Positions 1 through 8,323 of a stretch of DNA of 10,300 nt are shown one piece after another. Numbering within the stretch: position 1 is the stretch's first letter; each line of letters begins with the position of its first letter. The notes beneath the pieces were generated by a model. That model made no database searches and was not told the origin of the DNA. It saw only the letters and a program-made list of their open reading frames with translations. Made by a program: the position numbers and the translations under genes. Source of the DNA: Victivallales bacterium (lineage in GTDB: Bacteria > Verrucomicrobiota > Lentisphaeria > Oligosphaerales > Oligosphaeraceae); NCBI GenBank assembly GCA_017431185.1, contig JAFRLP010000308.1, positions 1 to 10,300 of the forward strand, written 5' to 3'.

Positions 1-6
1 AAAGCG

Positions 7-103
7 GCAAAACTTGCAAAAATCTATAATAGTTGGTTGACATTTTCAATTGATGGTGTATCTTAATATAGAAAAACAGCAAGACTTGCAAAAATCTATA
101 ATA
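7..103. repeat. Direct repeat pair upstream of the ATPase gene
   Basis: Two copies of a 25-bp sequence lie 72 bp apart (7-31 and 79-103), with one mismatch. The last 20 bases, acttgcaaaaatctataata, are identical (12-31 and 84-103). Each copy contains a perfect TATAAT (25-30 and 97-102), but the TTG-like bases ahead of it are too close to act as a -35 box. The second copy ends 8 bases before the ATPase start codon. It could be a regulatory site, a duplication scar or a recombination remnant; the sequence does not decide between these. Confidence 0.85.
37..64 (+). promoter_or_regulatory. Sigma-70-like promoter for the ATPase gene
   Basis: A perfect TTGACA (37-42) is followed after 16 bp by TATCTT (59-64), which matches the -10 consensus at four of six positions. 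Transcription would begin near 71, so the leader would carry the second copy of the direct repeat (79-103) and then the start codon at 112. Prediction by inspection only. Confidence 0.45.
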
Positions 104-111
104 ACAGCGAC

Positions 112-1362
112 ATGGAAATTCAAAGGCACTTCTACCTCAATGAACTGATAAGGAAGCGGGGCAATGGCTTCGTCAAGGTCATTACGGGCTTGCGTCGATG
201 CGGCAAGTCCTATCTGTTGCGAACCATCTACAAAAAGCATCTGCTTTCAAGTGGCGTTCTTCCTGAGCAGATTGTGGAAATGGCGTTTGACGAGTACGAC
301 AATCGGCAATATTGCGCCCCTGATGTTTTTTACGCCTACGCAAAAACGAAGATGGAAGGGCAGCCAGAATGTATCTTCCTGCTTGACGAAATCCAACTGC
401 TGGGCGATTTTGAATCTGTCCTCAACGGTTTGCTTTCCCAAAAAGCAGATATCTACGTAACTGGCAGCAACGCCAGATTCCTCTCAAAGGACGTTATTAC
501 CGAATTCCGCGGACGAGGCGACGAAATCCACATCGCCCCCTTGAGTTTTTCCGAATACTTCTCCGCCTTCAACGATGACAAATTCGCGCGTTTTCAGGAG
601 TATATGCTCTATGGCGGCTTGCCTTTGGTCGCCTTGGCAACGGAAACGGAAGACAAGATGGCGATTCTCAACTCCCTCTACACCGAAACCTATATACGGG
701 ACATCGTCGGCAGGAACAAGATTCGAAAGGTGGACGAACTTAATGACTTGCTTGACATTCTTTCGTCCAATATTGGCTGCTTGGTGAATCCAGACAAACT
801 CCGGAGAATCTTCCACAGTGTCAAAAAGTCCCAGATTACCTCCGCCACCATAACAAAATACCTATCTTTTCTTGAAGACGCCTATCTGCTTGAGAGGGCA
901 AAACGATATGACATCAAAGGCAATGCCTATATCGAAACCCCCATGAAATACTACTATTCAGATCTTGGCCTTCGCAATGCACGCCTGAATTTCCGCCAGT
1001 TGGAAGAGAATCACAGCATGGAGAACATCGTTTACAATGAACTTCGCCGCCGCAGATTCAATGTGGACATCGGACAAGTGACCACCAATGAAAGGAACGA
1101 CGACGGCGAGTACAGACGCAGACAGCTGGAGGTGGATTTCGTTGCCAACAAAGGCTCAAAACGCTACTACATCCAGTCGGCATACATGATTCCCGACGAG
1201 GGCAAAAGAGAACAGGAAATCCGCCCATTGCTGAAAATCGACGATTCGTTCAAGAAAATCATCATCACTTCTCACGCCCCCGCTCCGCTTTACGACAACC
1301 ACGGCATCCTCACCATGGGCATCCTCGACTTTCTGTTGAATCCAGGCAGCCTCGATTGGTAA
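112..1362 (+). CDS. AAA+ ATPase with C-terminal DUF4143 domain
   Basis: This 416-residue protein belongs to the large family of bacterial and archaeal AAA ATPases with a C-terminal DUF4143 domain, whose cellular role is poorly known. Visible motifs are a Walker A GLRRCGKS (residues 26-33), a Walker B CIFLLDEI (87-94, with Asp92 and Glu93), a sensor-1-like TGSN (117-120) and an arginine-rich EFRGRG (131-136). The C-terminal part has the family's LEVDF...YYIQSAY pattern (339-358), which resembles a PD-(D/E)XK fold core. Length and motif order are normal, so the gene looks intact. There is no strong Shine-Dalgarno before the ATG; the start is chosen because the N-terminal lead-in to the P-loop has the usual family length. 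It is monocistronic here and converges on the dipeptidase gene. Such ATPases often occur in many copies per genome and are frequently exchanged. Family assignment is firm; function is unknown. Confidence 0.9.
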   Translation: MEIQRHFYLNELIRKRGNGFVKVITGLRRCGKSYLLRTIYKKHLLSSGVLPEQIVEMAFDEYDNRQYCAPDVFYAYAKTKMEGQPECIFLLDEIQLLGDFESVLNGLLSQKADIYVTGSNARFLSKDVITEFRGRGDEIHIAPLSFSEYFSAFNDDKFARFQEYMLYGGLPLVALATETEDKMAILNSLYTETYIRDIVGRNKIRKVDELNDLLDILSSNIGCLVNPDKLRRIFHSVKKSQITSATITKYLSFLEDAYLLERAKRYDIKGNAYIETPMKYYYSDLGLRNARLNFRQLEENHSMENIVYNELRRRRFNVDIGQVTTNERNDDGEYRRRQLEVDFVANKGSKRYYIQSAYMIPDEGKREQEIRPLLKIDDSFKKIIITSHAPAPLYDNHGILTMGILDFLLNPGSLDW

Positions 1363-1370
1363 TCATCGCT

Positions 1371-1418
1371 CCCGAGGCCGTCGTCGGCCTTTGGGGGCGA
1401 CATGTGGGACAATTGTCC
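1371..1418. other. Hairpin and 12-bp palindrome between convergent genes
   Basis: The short gap between the ATPase and dipeptidase stop codons contains two symmetric sequences. AGGCCG-TCGT-CGGCCT (1375-1390) can form a compact hairpin, but no T run follows it on either strand, so it is a poor intrinsic terminator. GGACAATTGTCC (1407-1418) is a perfect 12-bp palindrome. Both may help end or insulate convergent transcription, or the palindrome may be a protein site; neither role is shown by the sequence. Confidence 0.4.
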
Positions 1419-1495
1419 ACCCCTGTGTCCAGTCCCCTCGCAAATCCATCATTCAATGCCGTGTTCAGTTTAATGGTTTCATGGAATGGGACCTT

Positions 1496-2206
1496 TCAGT
1501 CATGAATATCATCATTCTTCATGCTCCTTTCAATGCTTCCATATTGTGCCAGCGGTAGGCATTTGTATGCGGCATACATCTTGTCGCCATAGCAGTAATG
1601 CCACCACTCAAGAGGATAGTTGACAAAGCCTGCGGTGGTCATGACCTGAAACAGCATTTCCCTGTTTTTTTGCTGGATGTCTGTCAAGCCTTTGGCATCC
1701 GTCCGCGTCAAAGGCGTGAATTCCAGATATGCGGTTCCGCAATCCAGTTCCTTTCCTTCATGCGCAAGAGTGACATCGACTGCTCCACCTGTATTGTGTC
1801 CGCTCCTTTTTGCAATGCTTCGATTGACGTATCGCTCACGCTCGTCTGCCGTCCATTCAGGATGTTCGGCATCAAGTTGCTTAAAAAACTGCGCACGGCG
1901 GCGTAACTGTTCCTTTTTGCTTCGGTATCCATCAAGGAGTTTGATGGAATAGCCGTTAGGAAGCAGACGCTCCGCCTTGGCTAGCATTTCGCATACTGTC
2001 TTTCTGACATACTTTCCTTGGCATGACACAAGTTCCTCACCGCATTCCTGCACGGGAAGGCGATTGATAAACCTGGCGGGCAGCACCTTTCGCACTCCAA
2101 GACGGAACAAGAGATAATTGTAATAGGCCCTCAATGACATCAGAATGCTTGTCAGTGTTTTCTTGTCCGTTTCACCTTGTTCTTCCCGCTGGTGTTGGTG
2201 ACGCAT
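1496..2206 (-). CDS. D-alanyl-D-alanine dipeptidase (VanX/DdpX family, peptidase M15D)
   Basis: This is a zinc metallopeptidase that hydrolyses D-Ala-D-Ala. With the start chosen here it has 236 residues, against about 200 for VanX. The active-site signature is complete: DGYR with the transition-state arginine (Arg95), SGHNTGGAVDVTL with zinc ligands His137 and Asp144, and EWWHY with the catalytic Glu200 and the third zinc ligand His203. The frame stays open upstream to 2425, but the extra residues resemble no known domain. An ATG at 2206 has an AGAGGAG sequence about 11 bases upstream, so I prefer it; 2140 is another in-frame ATG nearer the conserved domain. No signal peptide is evident with this start, so a cytoplasmic location is likely. 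There are no vanH, vanA or vanRS neighbours, so recycling of D-Ala-D-Ala as a nutrient is at least as likely as glycopeptide resistance. Enzyme family is firm; physiological role is open. Confidence 0.88.
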   Translation of the reverse strand: MRHQHQREEQGETDKKTLTSILMSLRAYYNYLLFRLGVRKVLPARFINRLPVQECGEELVSCQGKYVRKTVCEMLAKAERLLPNGYSIKLLDGYRSKKEQLRRRAQFFKQLDAEHPEWTADERERYVNRSIAKRSGHNTGGAVDVTLAHEGKELDCGTAYLEFTPLTRTDAKGLTDIQQKNREMLFQVMTTAGFVNYPLEWWHYCYGDKMYAAYKCLPLAQYGSIERSMKNDDIHD

Positions 2207-2486
2207 TCTTTCAGGAACTCCTCTGATGACATGACCCACTTCGTCTTCATTCGTTCGGAAAAGAAGACGAAATAGAAACTCTGGGCAAGGAACTGAAGGC
2301 AAGTTTTTCGACGGGATGCGCGGATTGCTAATATTCAGCGGCCAATGCACCACGGGGCATTGTACCATAGCAACCATCATGCCAACGAACATTCCTCTAT
2401 GAACAACTGCAAAAACGCACTTCATGGTGGTGAGAATGTTTCATTTTGTGGTCTAAATTTGTCATGCACCATCTGACGATGGATGT

Positions 2487-2522
2487 CTAGCATGACTAGA
2501 AGGACTAGCATTTCTAGCATGG
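2487..2522. repeat. Four tandem 9-bp units with invariant CTAG
   Basis: CTAG occurs at 2487, 2496, 2505 and 2514, exactly 9 bp apart, giving units CTAGCATGA, CTAGAAGGA, CTAGCATTT and CTAGCATGG. The tetramer and the A at position 6 are constant while the other bases vary. CTAG is generally a rare tetranucleotide in bacterial genomes, so this spacing is not expected by chance. It lies between the dipeptidase gene and the promoter of the RhuM remnant, with no gene covering it convincingly. Confidence 0.85.
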
Positions 2523-2536
2523 AAGGGTAAAGTGAC

Positions 2537-2564
2537 TTGACAATCATATCATTCCTTGTAAAAT
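2537..2564 (+). promoter_or_regulatory. Sigma-70-like promoter ahead of the RhuM remnant
   Basis: TTGACA (2537-2542), then 16 bp, then TAAAAT (2559-2564), five of six matches to the -10 consensus. It points toward the RhuM pseudogene, whose start codon is at 2670, and may still drive the downstream YhcG gene. The 16-bp spacing and perfect -35 match the promoter proposed for the ATPase gene. The CTAG repeat ends 14 bp upstream of the -35 box. Confidence 0.5.
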
Positions 2565-2669
2565 CATAATAAAATTGTGAATTATAAGACTTTATAGGAA
2601 TCTGCTCGTGGTTTCCGCGGGAGAGGATAAAGTATTCGAATCCCAATCCACGACTCCATCGCAACCGCC

Positions 2670-3138
2670 ATGCCTGACCAGACCAATGAAATCATCGTCT
2701 ATCAGCCGGACGAGACCATCCGGCTGGAAGTCCGCCTCGAAAACGACACCGTGTGGCTTAGTCAAGAGCAAATGTGTATGCTTTTCCAACGCGACCAATC
2801 GGTTTGTCGCCAAGCACATCAAGAATGCATTCTGTGAAGGCGAAGTCACGGAAACGAATTGTATGCAAATTTTGCATAATATTCGTTGTGGACGACCATT
2901 GACCATCTACAGTTTGGATGTCATCATATCCGTTGGGTATCGCATAAAGTCAATCATCGGCACTCGGTTTCGCCAATGGACAACACGAATTCTTCGGGAC
3001 AAGCTGTTGGCTAGTTCCACGCAGAATTGCCGTCTGATGAATATTGAGTGCCCACACTTAATGCGACCAGTGCAAGGAATTCAGGAATTTCTCAATCCAT
3101 GCGCTGGTCCAGATGGTGAAAACCACACAGGCACTTGA
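2670..3138 (+). pseudogene. RhuM-family (Virulence_RhuM) protein, frameshifted and truncated
   Basis: From the ATG at 2670 the frame reads as the typical N-terminus of RhuM-type proteins: NEIIVYQPDETIRLEVRLEN, then a VWLSQEQM...LFQRDQSV segment. It then hits a stop soon after 2840. The family sequence resumes one frame over with VAKHIKNAFCEGE and continues into YSLDVIISVGYRIKS, GTRFRQWTTRILRDKLL. The break is best explained by one extra T in the run 2803-2805. After about 3010 the similarity fades, and the usual C-terminal part of roughly 200 residues is missing; the second frame ends at 3138. RhuM proteins are accessory genes often lying inside type I restriction-modification loci; their biochemical role is not settled. 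The neighbouring YhcG nuclease has the same habit. Recognition of the family is confident from the conserved VIISVGYR block; non-functionality is inferred from the shift and the truncation. Confidence 0.85.
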
Positions 3139-3284
3139 CGATTCACCGGAAAACTGCCGTTCCGTACCGGAAAAACAAAACCCGCTCCCCGTCATGCCCC
3201 AAACAGGCATATTAGCGAAAAGTTGAGCAATGCACTCCGAGGGGAAAGTGCCTTGTGGAAAACAGAAGCAACAGCTAGAGAGCA

Positions 3285-4472
3285 ATGGCAAAACAGAAAA
3301 TTGCAAGTATCGGCGATTATTCCGAATGGCTCGAGGCACTTTCCATGCGCTATCGGCGTAGCCAGATTAAGGCGGCAGTGGCAGTCAACACTGAAATGCT
3401 GAAATTCTACTTCAGCCTCGGAAGAGACATTGTACTAATAGGAAACGACCAACCTTGGGGAAGCGGTTTTCTAAAACGCCTGAGTCATGACCTCAAAGCA
3501 AGGATGCCCGAGGCGAAAGGCTTTTCAATAACAAATTTGAACTATATTCGGTATTTCTTCCAGTTATATGCCGGAAAACCAATTCTCCACCAGTTTGGTG
3601 GAGAATTGGGAAAATACAAGGCAACAAGCAATCCGAATATTGTCACAGTTGAATTCTCGCAGGAAGTAACTTCAGGGCGCGAGCCAATTCTTCACCAAGT
3701 TGGTGAAAAAACTTATCTGTTGAATTTTGAAGAGATTTTACCGAATATTTCCCAAATGATTTTTTCCATTCCATGGCGACATCATATTGCTATTATTGAC
3801 AAGTTTCGGACGAATCCGAACGCAGCCCTCTTCTATGTGAATGAGACTGTGAAAAACAACTGGAGTCGGTCAGTGTTGCTGAACTTTCTCGATACGAACC
3901 TGCATGAACGGCAAGGCAAGGCGCTGACGAACTTTTCCATGGCATTGCCGTCAGCGGAGAGCGACCTTGCCCAGGAACTCACGAAAGATCCCTATTGCTT
4001 TGACTTCATCGCTCTCACGCCGAGATACCATGAGAAGGAACTCAAGGACGCCATGATGGCGCATATCGAAAAGTTCCTGTTGGAACTGGGCACGGGCTTC
4101 ATGCTGGTGGGACGCGAGTACCGGGTGGAGATCGGCTCGCGGGAGAAGTTCATCGACCTGTTGTTCTTCCACATGAACCTCAACCGATATGTCGTGGTGG
4201 AAATCAAGACCACGGAGTTCGAAGCCGAACACCTGGGGCAGCTCGGGCTGTATGTCTCGGCAGTGAATCATCTGCTCAAAAAGCCCACGCACGAGCCGAC
4301 GATTGGGTTGCTCGTCTGCAAGACAAAGGACAACACGATGGTCAAGTGGACGCTCGAGGCTACGCAGCAGCCCATCGGCGTATCGGAATATCGCATCGGC
4401 GAAATCCTCCCCACGGAAATTGCCAGCGACCTTCCAACCGTCGAACAAATAGAGTCCGCCGTGGGAGGGTGA
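3285..4472 (+). CDS. YhcG/DUF1016 family PD-(D/E)XK nuclease
   Basis: This 395-residue protein has the two-part layout of the YhcG (RpnC-like) family: an N-terminal DUF1016 winged-helix-type region (about residues 10-95) and a C-terminal PD-(D/E)XK nuclease domain (about 230-380). In the nuclease domain Asp291 (FIDLLFF) and Glu306-x-Lys308 (VVVEIK) fit the catalytic D...ExK pattern, and the following QLGLY (319-323) is typical. Family members are found near type I restriction-modification genes and mobile DNA, with proposed roles in DNA cleavage or recombination. Between the two domains this copy carries a repeated peptide, PILHQFG (99-105) and PILHQVG (134-140), encoded by hairpin-forming DNA. 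The start ATG follows a weak AGAGAG. The gene lies 147 bp after the RhuM remnant in the same direction and converges on the sigma-54 regulator. It looks intact; family is firm, substrate unknown. Confidence 0.88.
   Translation: MAKQKIASIGDYSEWLEALSMRYRRSQIKAAVAVNTEMLKFYFSLGRDIVLIGNDQPWGSGFLKRLSHDLKARMPEAKGFSITNLNYIRYFFQLYAGKPILHQFGGELGKYKATSNPNIVTVEFSQEVTSGREPILHQVGEKTYLLNFEEILPNISQMIFSIPWRHHIAIIDKFRTNPNAALFYVNETVKNNWSRSVLLNFLDTNLHERQGKALTNFSMALPSAESDLAQELTKDPYCFDFIALTPRYHEKELKDAMMAHIEKFLLELGTGFMLVGREYRVEIGSREKFIDLLFFHMNLNRYVVVEIKTTEFEAEHLGQLGLYVSAVNHLLKKPTHEPTIGLLVCKTKDNTMVKWTLEATQQPIGVSEYRIGEILPTEIASDLPTVEQIESAVGG
3579..3707 (+). repeat. Duplicated palindromic repeat inside the YhcG coding frame
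   Basis: A perfect 14-bp inverted repeat with a 3-base loop occupies 3579-3609 (arm CCAATTCTCCACCA, loop GTT). A second copy begins at 3684: its first 22 bases match the first copy at 19 of 22 positions, and it forms a 7-bp stem with a 3-base loop (3691-3707). The copies are 105 bp apart, a multiple of three, so both encode PILHQ-x-G in frame. They fall in the linker between the DUF1016 and nuclease domains. Confidence 0.85.
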
Positions 4473-4579
4473 GGTAAATCTCAGGAACGGTCCAGAAATC
4501 CTTTTTTCGCAAGCAGTTCCCCTCACCAAGGTGCAATCTAGCTCAACGATCTAACTCCCACTGTTTCATCGGATTTCTT

Positions 4580-6052
<1,473 letters not shown>

Positions 6053-6115
6053 AAGTAGGTCTCCTGTTGCTTGGAATCTTCTTGCAATGGATTGTCAGGT
6101 GTCGATCGAATGTAT

Positions 6116-6131
6116 AGCAAGTTGTATGCCA
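6116..6131 (-). promoter_or_regulatory. Sigma-54 (-24/-12) promoter of the activator gene
   Basis: On the minus strand the sequence reads TGGCATACAACTTGCT, which matches the sigma-54 consensus TGGCAC-N5-TTGCW at all but one specified base. The essential GG and GC are correctly 10 bp apart. Transcription would begin around 6105, about 50 bases before the TTG start codon, leaving room for the AGGAG ribosome site. The activator would thus be made under its own control. Confidence 0.8.
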
Positions 6132-6353
6132 ATTTTATTACCAATTGATGTATAATATATGATAGGGTTGAAGTTTGGCCAAGGCATATACGTGATTTTT
6201 AACTTCCATACATGTATTTTATTTAAAATGGATTTTAAGTCTTGATAGTACACCCCAACACGAATGATATTATTTTTACCAGTCTGTTTACTTTATGAAC
6301 AGCAAGGAGAGGGGATGGCGAGGCTTTTCTGCGGGAATCTTCCATTCAGTCCT
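6132..6353. promoter_or_regulatory. AT-rich shared control region between two sigma-54 promoters
   Basis: These 222 bp separate the two divergent -24/-12 elements, the distance at which enhancer sites for a sigma-54 activator usually lie (roughly 80-200 bp upstream of each promoter). Two perfect palindromes are visible: TTGGCCAA (6175-6182) and ATACATGTAT (6208-6217). Either could be half of an activator site for the Fis-type HTH, but palindromes this short also arise by chance in AT-rich DNA. I see no gene here; a short frame beginning at 6264 lacks protein-like features. Confidence 0.4.
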
Positions 6354-6369
6354 TGGCATGGGGTTTGCT
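6354..6369 (+). promoter_or_regulatory. Sigma-54 (-24/-12) promoter of the zinc-ribbon/FtsK-like gene
   Basis: TGGCATGGGGTTTGCT matches TGGCAC-N5-TTGCW with one difference, and GG and GC are exactly 10 bp apart. It has the same TGGCAT and TTGCT halves as the promoter of the divergent activator. The predicted start near 6380 gives a leader of about 45 bases to the first ATG. No competing sigma-70 promoter is obvious close to the gene. Confidence 0.8.
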
Positions 6370-6423
6370 TGTTTTCAATATTCAAAGATGTTGGAAAAAC
6401 AGGCAAAAGAGTAGGTAAGGACA

Positions 6424-7993
6424 ATGATGGAAGAGCAATGTCCCAAGTGCGGTGCGTTTGTCAGCGAGGAGGATTTCAACGACGAGGCGGAGTCGCAGCA
6501 TTGTCCGCAATGCCATTGCGAGCTGCCTTGCGAACTTGCGGAGCGGCTCCGCGCGGAGTTTGAGCGCAAGACGGTCGTCTGCTGGCGATGCGGATGCCGA
6601 ACGTGGGCAAAAGATGTCAATTTCGACCTTTTGGGGCTATGCCTGTCCGTCCTGCGGCGGGCAATACCCTGCGGAACTCCAGGAGAGGCTTGACGACCTG
6701 AGCGCAAAGCGCGACGGGGAATGGGAGGAAGAGGAAGCGAGATGCTGTGTTCAGGAACAGGGGCTTCCACGGCTGAAAATCAAAAGCCACTACTACCATC
6801 TGCAGCACAATTCTGAGGACGAAAAGCCATTGGACTTCACCAAACTGGAGGATGCCTACCATTTCCTCACGAGCCTCTTCCGGCATCAGGCGAAAAGCTG
6901 GCATTTCATGGGGTACGACGCCTCCCGCGAGCCCATCCCGCTGGCGCTGTTCCGCGAAATGGTGAATAATGGTGGGCAGGTGAAACTGGAGATTCTGGGC
7001 AAGGATGATGTGCATTGCGACATCTGCCTCACCAGGCGTGCATTGTTTTCTGTGGATTCGGATGAGGATGTGTCCCGGAAATCCCCGGCGCCGTCCATCG
7101 GCAAGCCCTGCAATTACATTCCCAGTTGGTCGGAACTCTTCTCCTCGGCAGTCTGGCGTGAACAGGCGAACCAGACGGTTTCGTGTCTGCCATTGATGTT
7201 GGGCAGGTCGGAGGATGAGGGCAAGGAGATTGTCATGAATCTGACGGAGCTGCCGCACTTGCTCATCGCGGGGGCGACTGGCCGCAGAAAATCGCTAGTG
7301 ACGAGACAATTGATTCACTCCCTGATGGTCTGCCATTCCCCTGAGTCGCTCCGGCTGATCCTCTTTGATCCGAAATACTTGGAGTTTGCGGACTATCAGG
7401 AGGTCTCGCATCTGCTTGCGCCGGTCCTCAACGATCCGGCTCAGCTCACGGCAGCGTTGTCGTGGCTGACCGGGGAGATGAGCCGACGCTATAGACTGCT
7501 GGCGGAGGCCCAGGTCAAGAACGTCCGCATGTATAACGCCCAAGGGAAGCGGGCGCCCCTGCCGTATATCGTGGTGGTCATGGATGAGATTGGGGACGCG
7601 ATGATGCGTGACGGCGAGTTGAATTTCACACGCCAGCTGTATCCTTTGCTTGCGAAGTCGCGGGCGACGGGAATCCATTTCATTCTGGGCACGGAGAGGG
7701 TGGACAGGAAGGTCCTCACCGGCGCCATCTTGGCGAATTTCCCATGGCGGATTGTGCTGAAAGTGGCGGACAAACACAACTCCAAGTTGTTGCTGGAACA
7801 TGCAGGAGCGGAGACGCTCCAGGGGAAGGGCGACATGCTCTTCAAGGACAATGGGCAGTTGCGGCGCATCCAGGCCGGCTATGCCAGTCATGAGGAATTT
7901 CTCAAGGCGATTGCCGGTTTCAAAGACTACGGCCCGCAGGGGTTCGACCACGACCTGCAGAAAGCCTTGGGCGAGGCAGCGGAGGAGCCTTGA
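6424..7993 (+). CDS. Zinc-ribbon protein fused to FtsK/SpoIIIE-type motor domain, frameshifted
   Basis: One gene is split over two frames. The first frame (6424-6693) gives three zinc knuckles: CPKC (6-9), CPQC (27-30) and CWRC (53-56). The second frame gives the fourth, CPSC (74-77 of the joined product), so the shift falls inside a CxxC...CxxC ribbon, most simply one extra base in TTTTGGGG (6629-6636). Joined, the protein has about 522 residues. The C-terminal about 270 residues match the FtsK/SpoIIIE/Tra motor: HLLIAGATG, DPKYLEFADY, EMSRRYRLLAEA, VVVMDEIGD (Walker B, Asp387-Glu388), ATGIHFILGTER, GAETLQGKGDMLF. The P-loop reads GATGRRKS instead of GATGSGKS, losing the glycine before the lysine. 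There are no membrane helices and no gamma DNA-binding domain, so this is not the cell-division FtsK. Residues about 85-250 are unrecognised. ATG 6427 is better spaced from AAGGA than 6424. Function may be DNA or RNA translocation; possibly inactive. Confidence 0.8.
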
Positions 7994-8057
7994 TTTTTAT
8001 CTATCCTGTTTGGCGTTTAGCCAAAACCCGCATTAGAACGCATAACGAAATCATACC

Positions 8058-8080
8058 AGGAGGAACGCATGGCAAAATAA
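8058..8080 (+). other. Aborted reading frame with perfect Shine-Dalgarno
   Basis: AGGAGG (8058-8063) lies five bases before an ATG (8069), the best ribosome site in the window, but the frame reads only Met-Ala-Lys before TAA (8078-8080). The MITE-like element begins 8 bases later. This looks like the surviving 5' end of a gene that followed the FtsK-like gene and was destroyed; a three-codon leader peptide is the less likely alternative. The stretch before it (7994-8057) holds only a weak TTTGGC-GCCAAA hairpin (8009-8025) without a T run. Confidence 0.45.
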
Positions 8081-8087
8081 AAGGGCC

Positions 8088-8247
8088 CTAGTGGGGTGTC
8101 TCATAAATTCGTTAAGAGTTCCGCAGGCATTTTTGAGGCAGTTTGGCGCCAATGCGATCAAGCATAGTGACTATGTACGGAAGCATTTACGGCAAAATGC
8201 CCAAAAAGGGCGCGGAAATGGAAGGAATTACAGAGACACCGCACTAG
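8088..8247. mobile_element. MITE-like element with inverted ends and CTAG flanks
   Basis: CTAGTGGGGTGTCTC (8088-8102) recurs as an inverted copy with one mismatch, GAGACACCGCACTAG (8233-8247). Reading the outer CTAG on each side as a 4-bp target duplication leaves a 152-bp element (8092-8243) with 11-bp terminal inverted repeats. Some IS5-family elements duplicate a YTAR target such as CTAG, so this may be a deletion derivative of one. The interior encodes no recognisable transposase. It sits directly after the aborted reading frame and before the small cysteine protein gene. Confidence 0.65.
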
Positions 8248-8323
8248 AACCACGAATCAAATTCCGTTTCTTTTCCCAGACATCCACACTCAACCTACAA
8301 CCATCTAAGAGGAATAGTGAACA

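Noticed and set aside
2422..2664. Minus-strand 80-codon frame crossing the CTAG repeat
   Set aside because: Its leucine-rich segment simply reflects the 9-bp repeat; there is no ribosome site or domain, and it overlaps the plus-strand promoter.
3951..4529. 192-codon minus-strand frame opposite the YhcG gene
   Set aside because: Antisense shadow of the nuclease domain, which has clear catalytic motifs on the plus strand.
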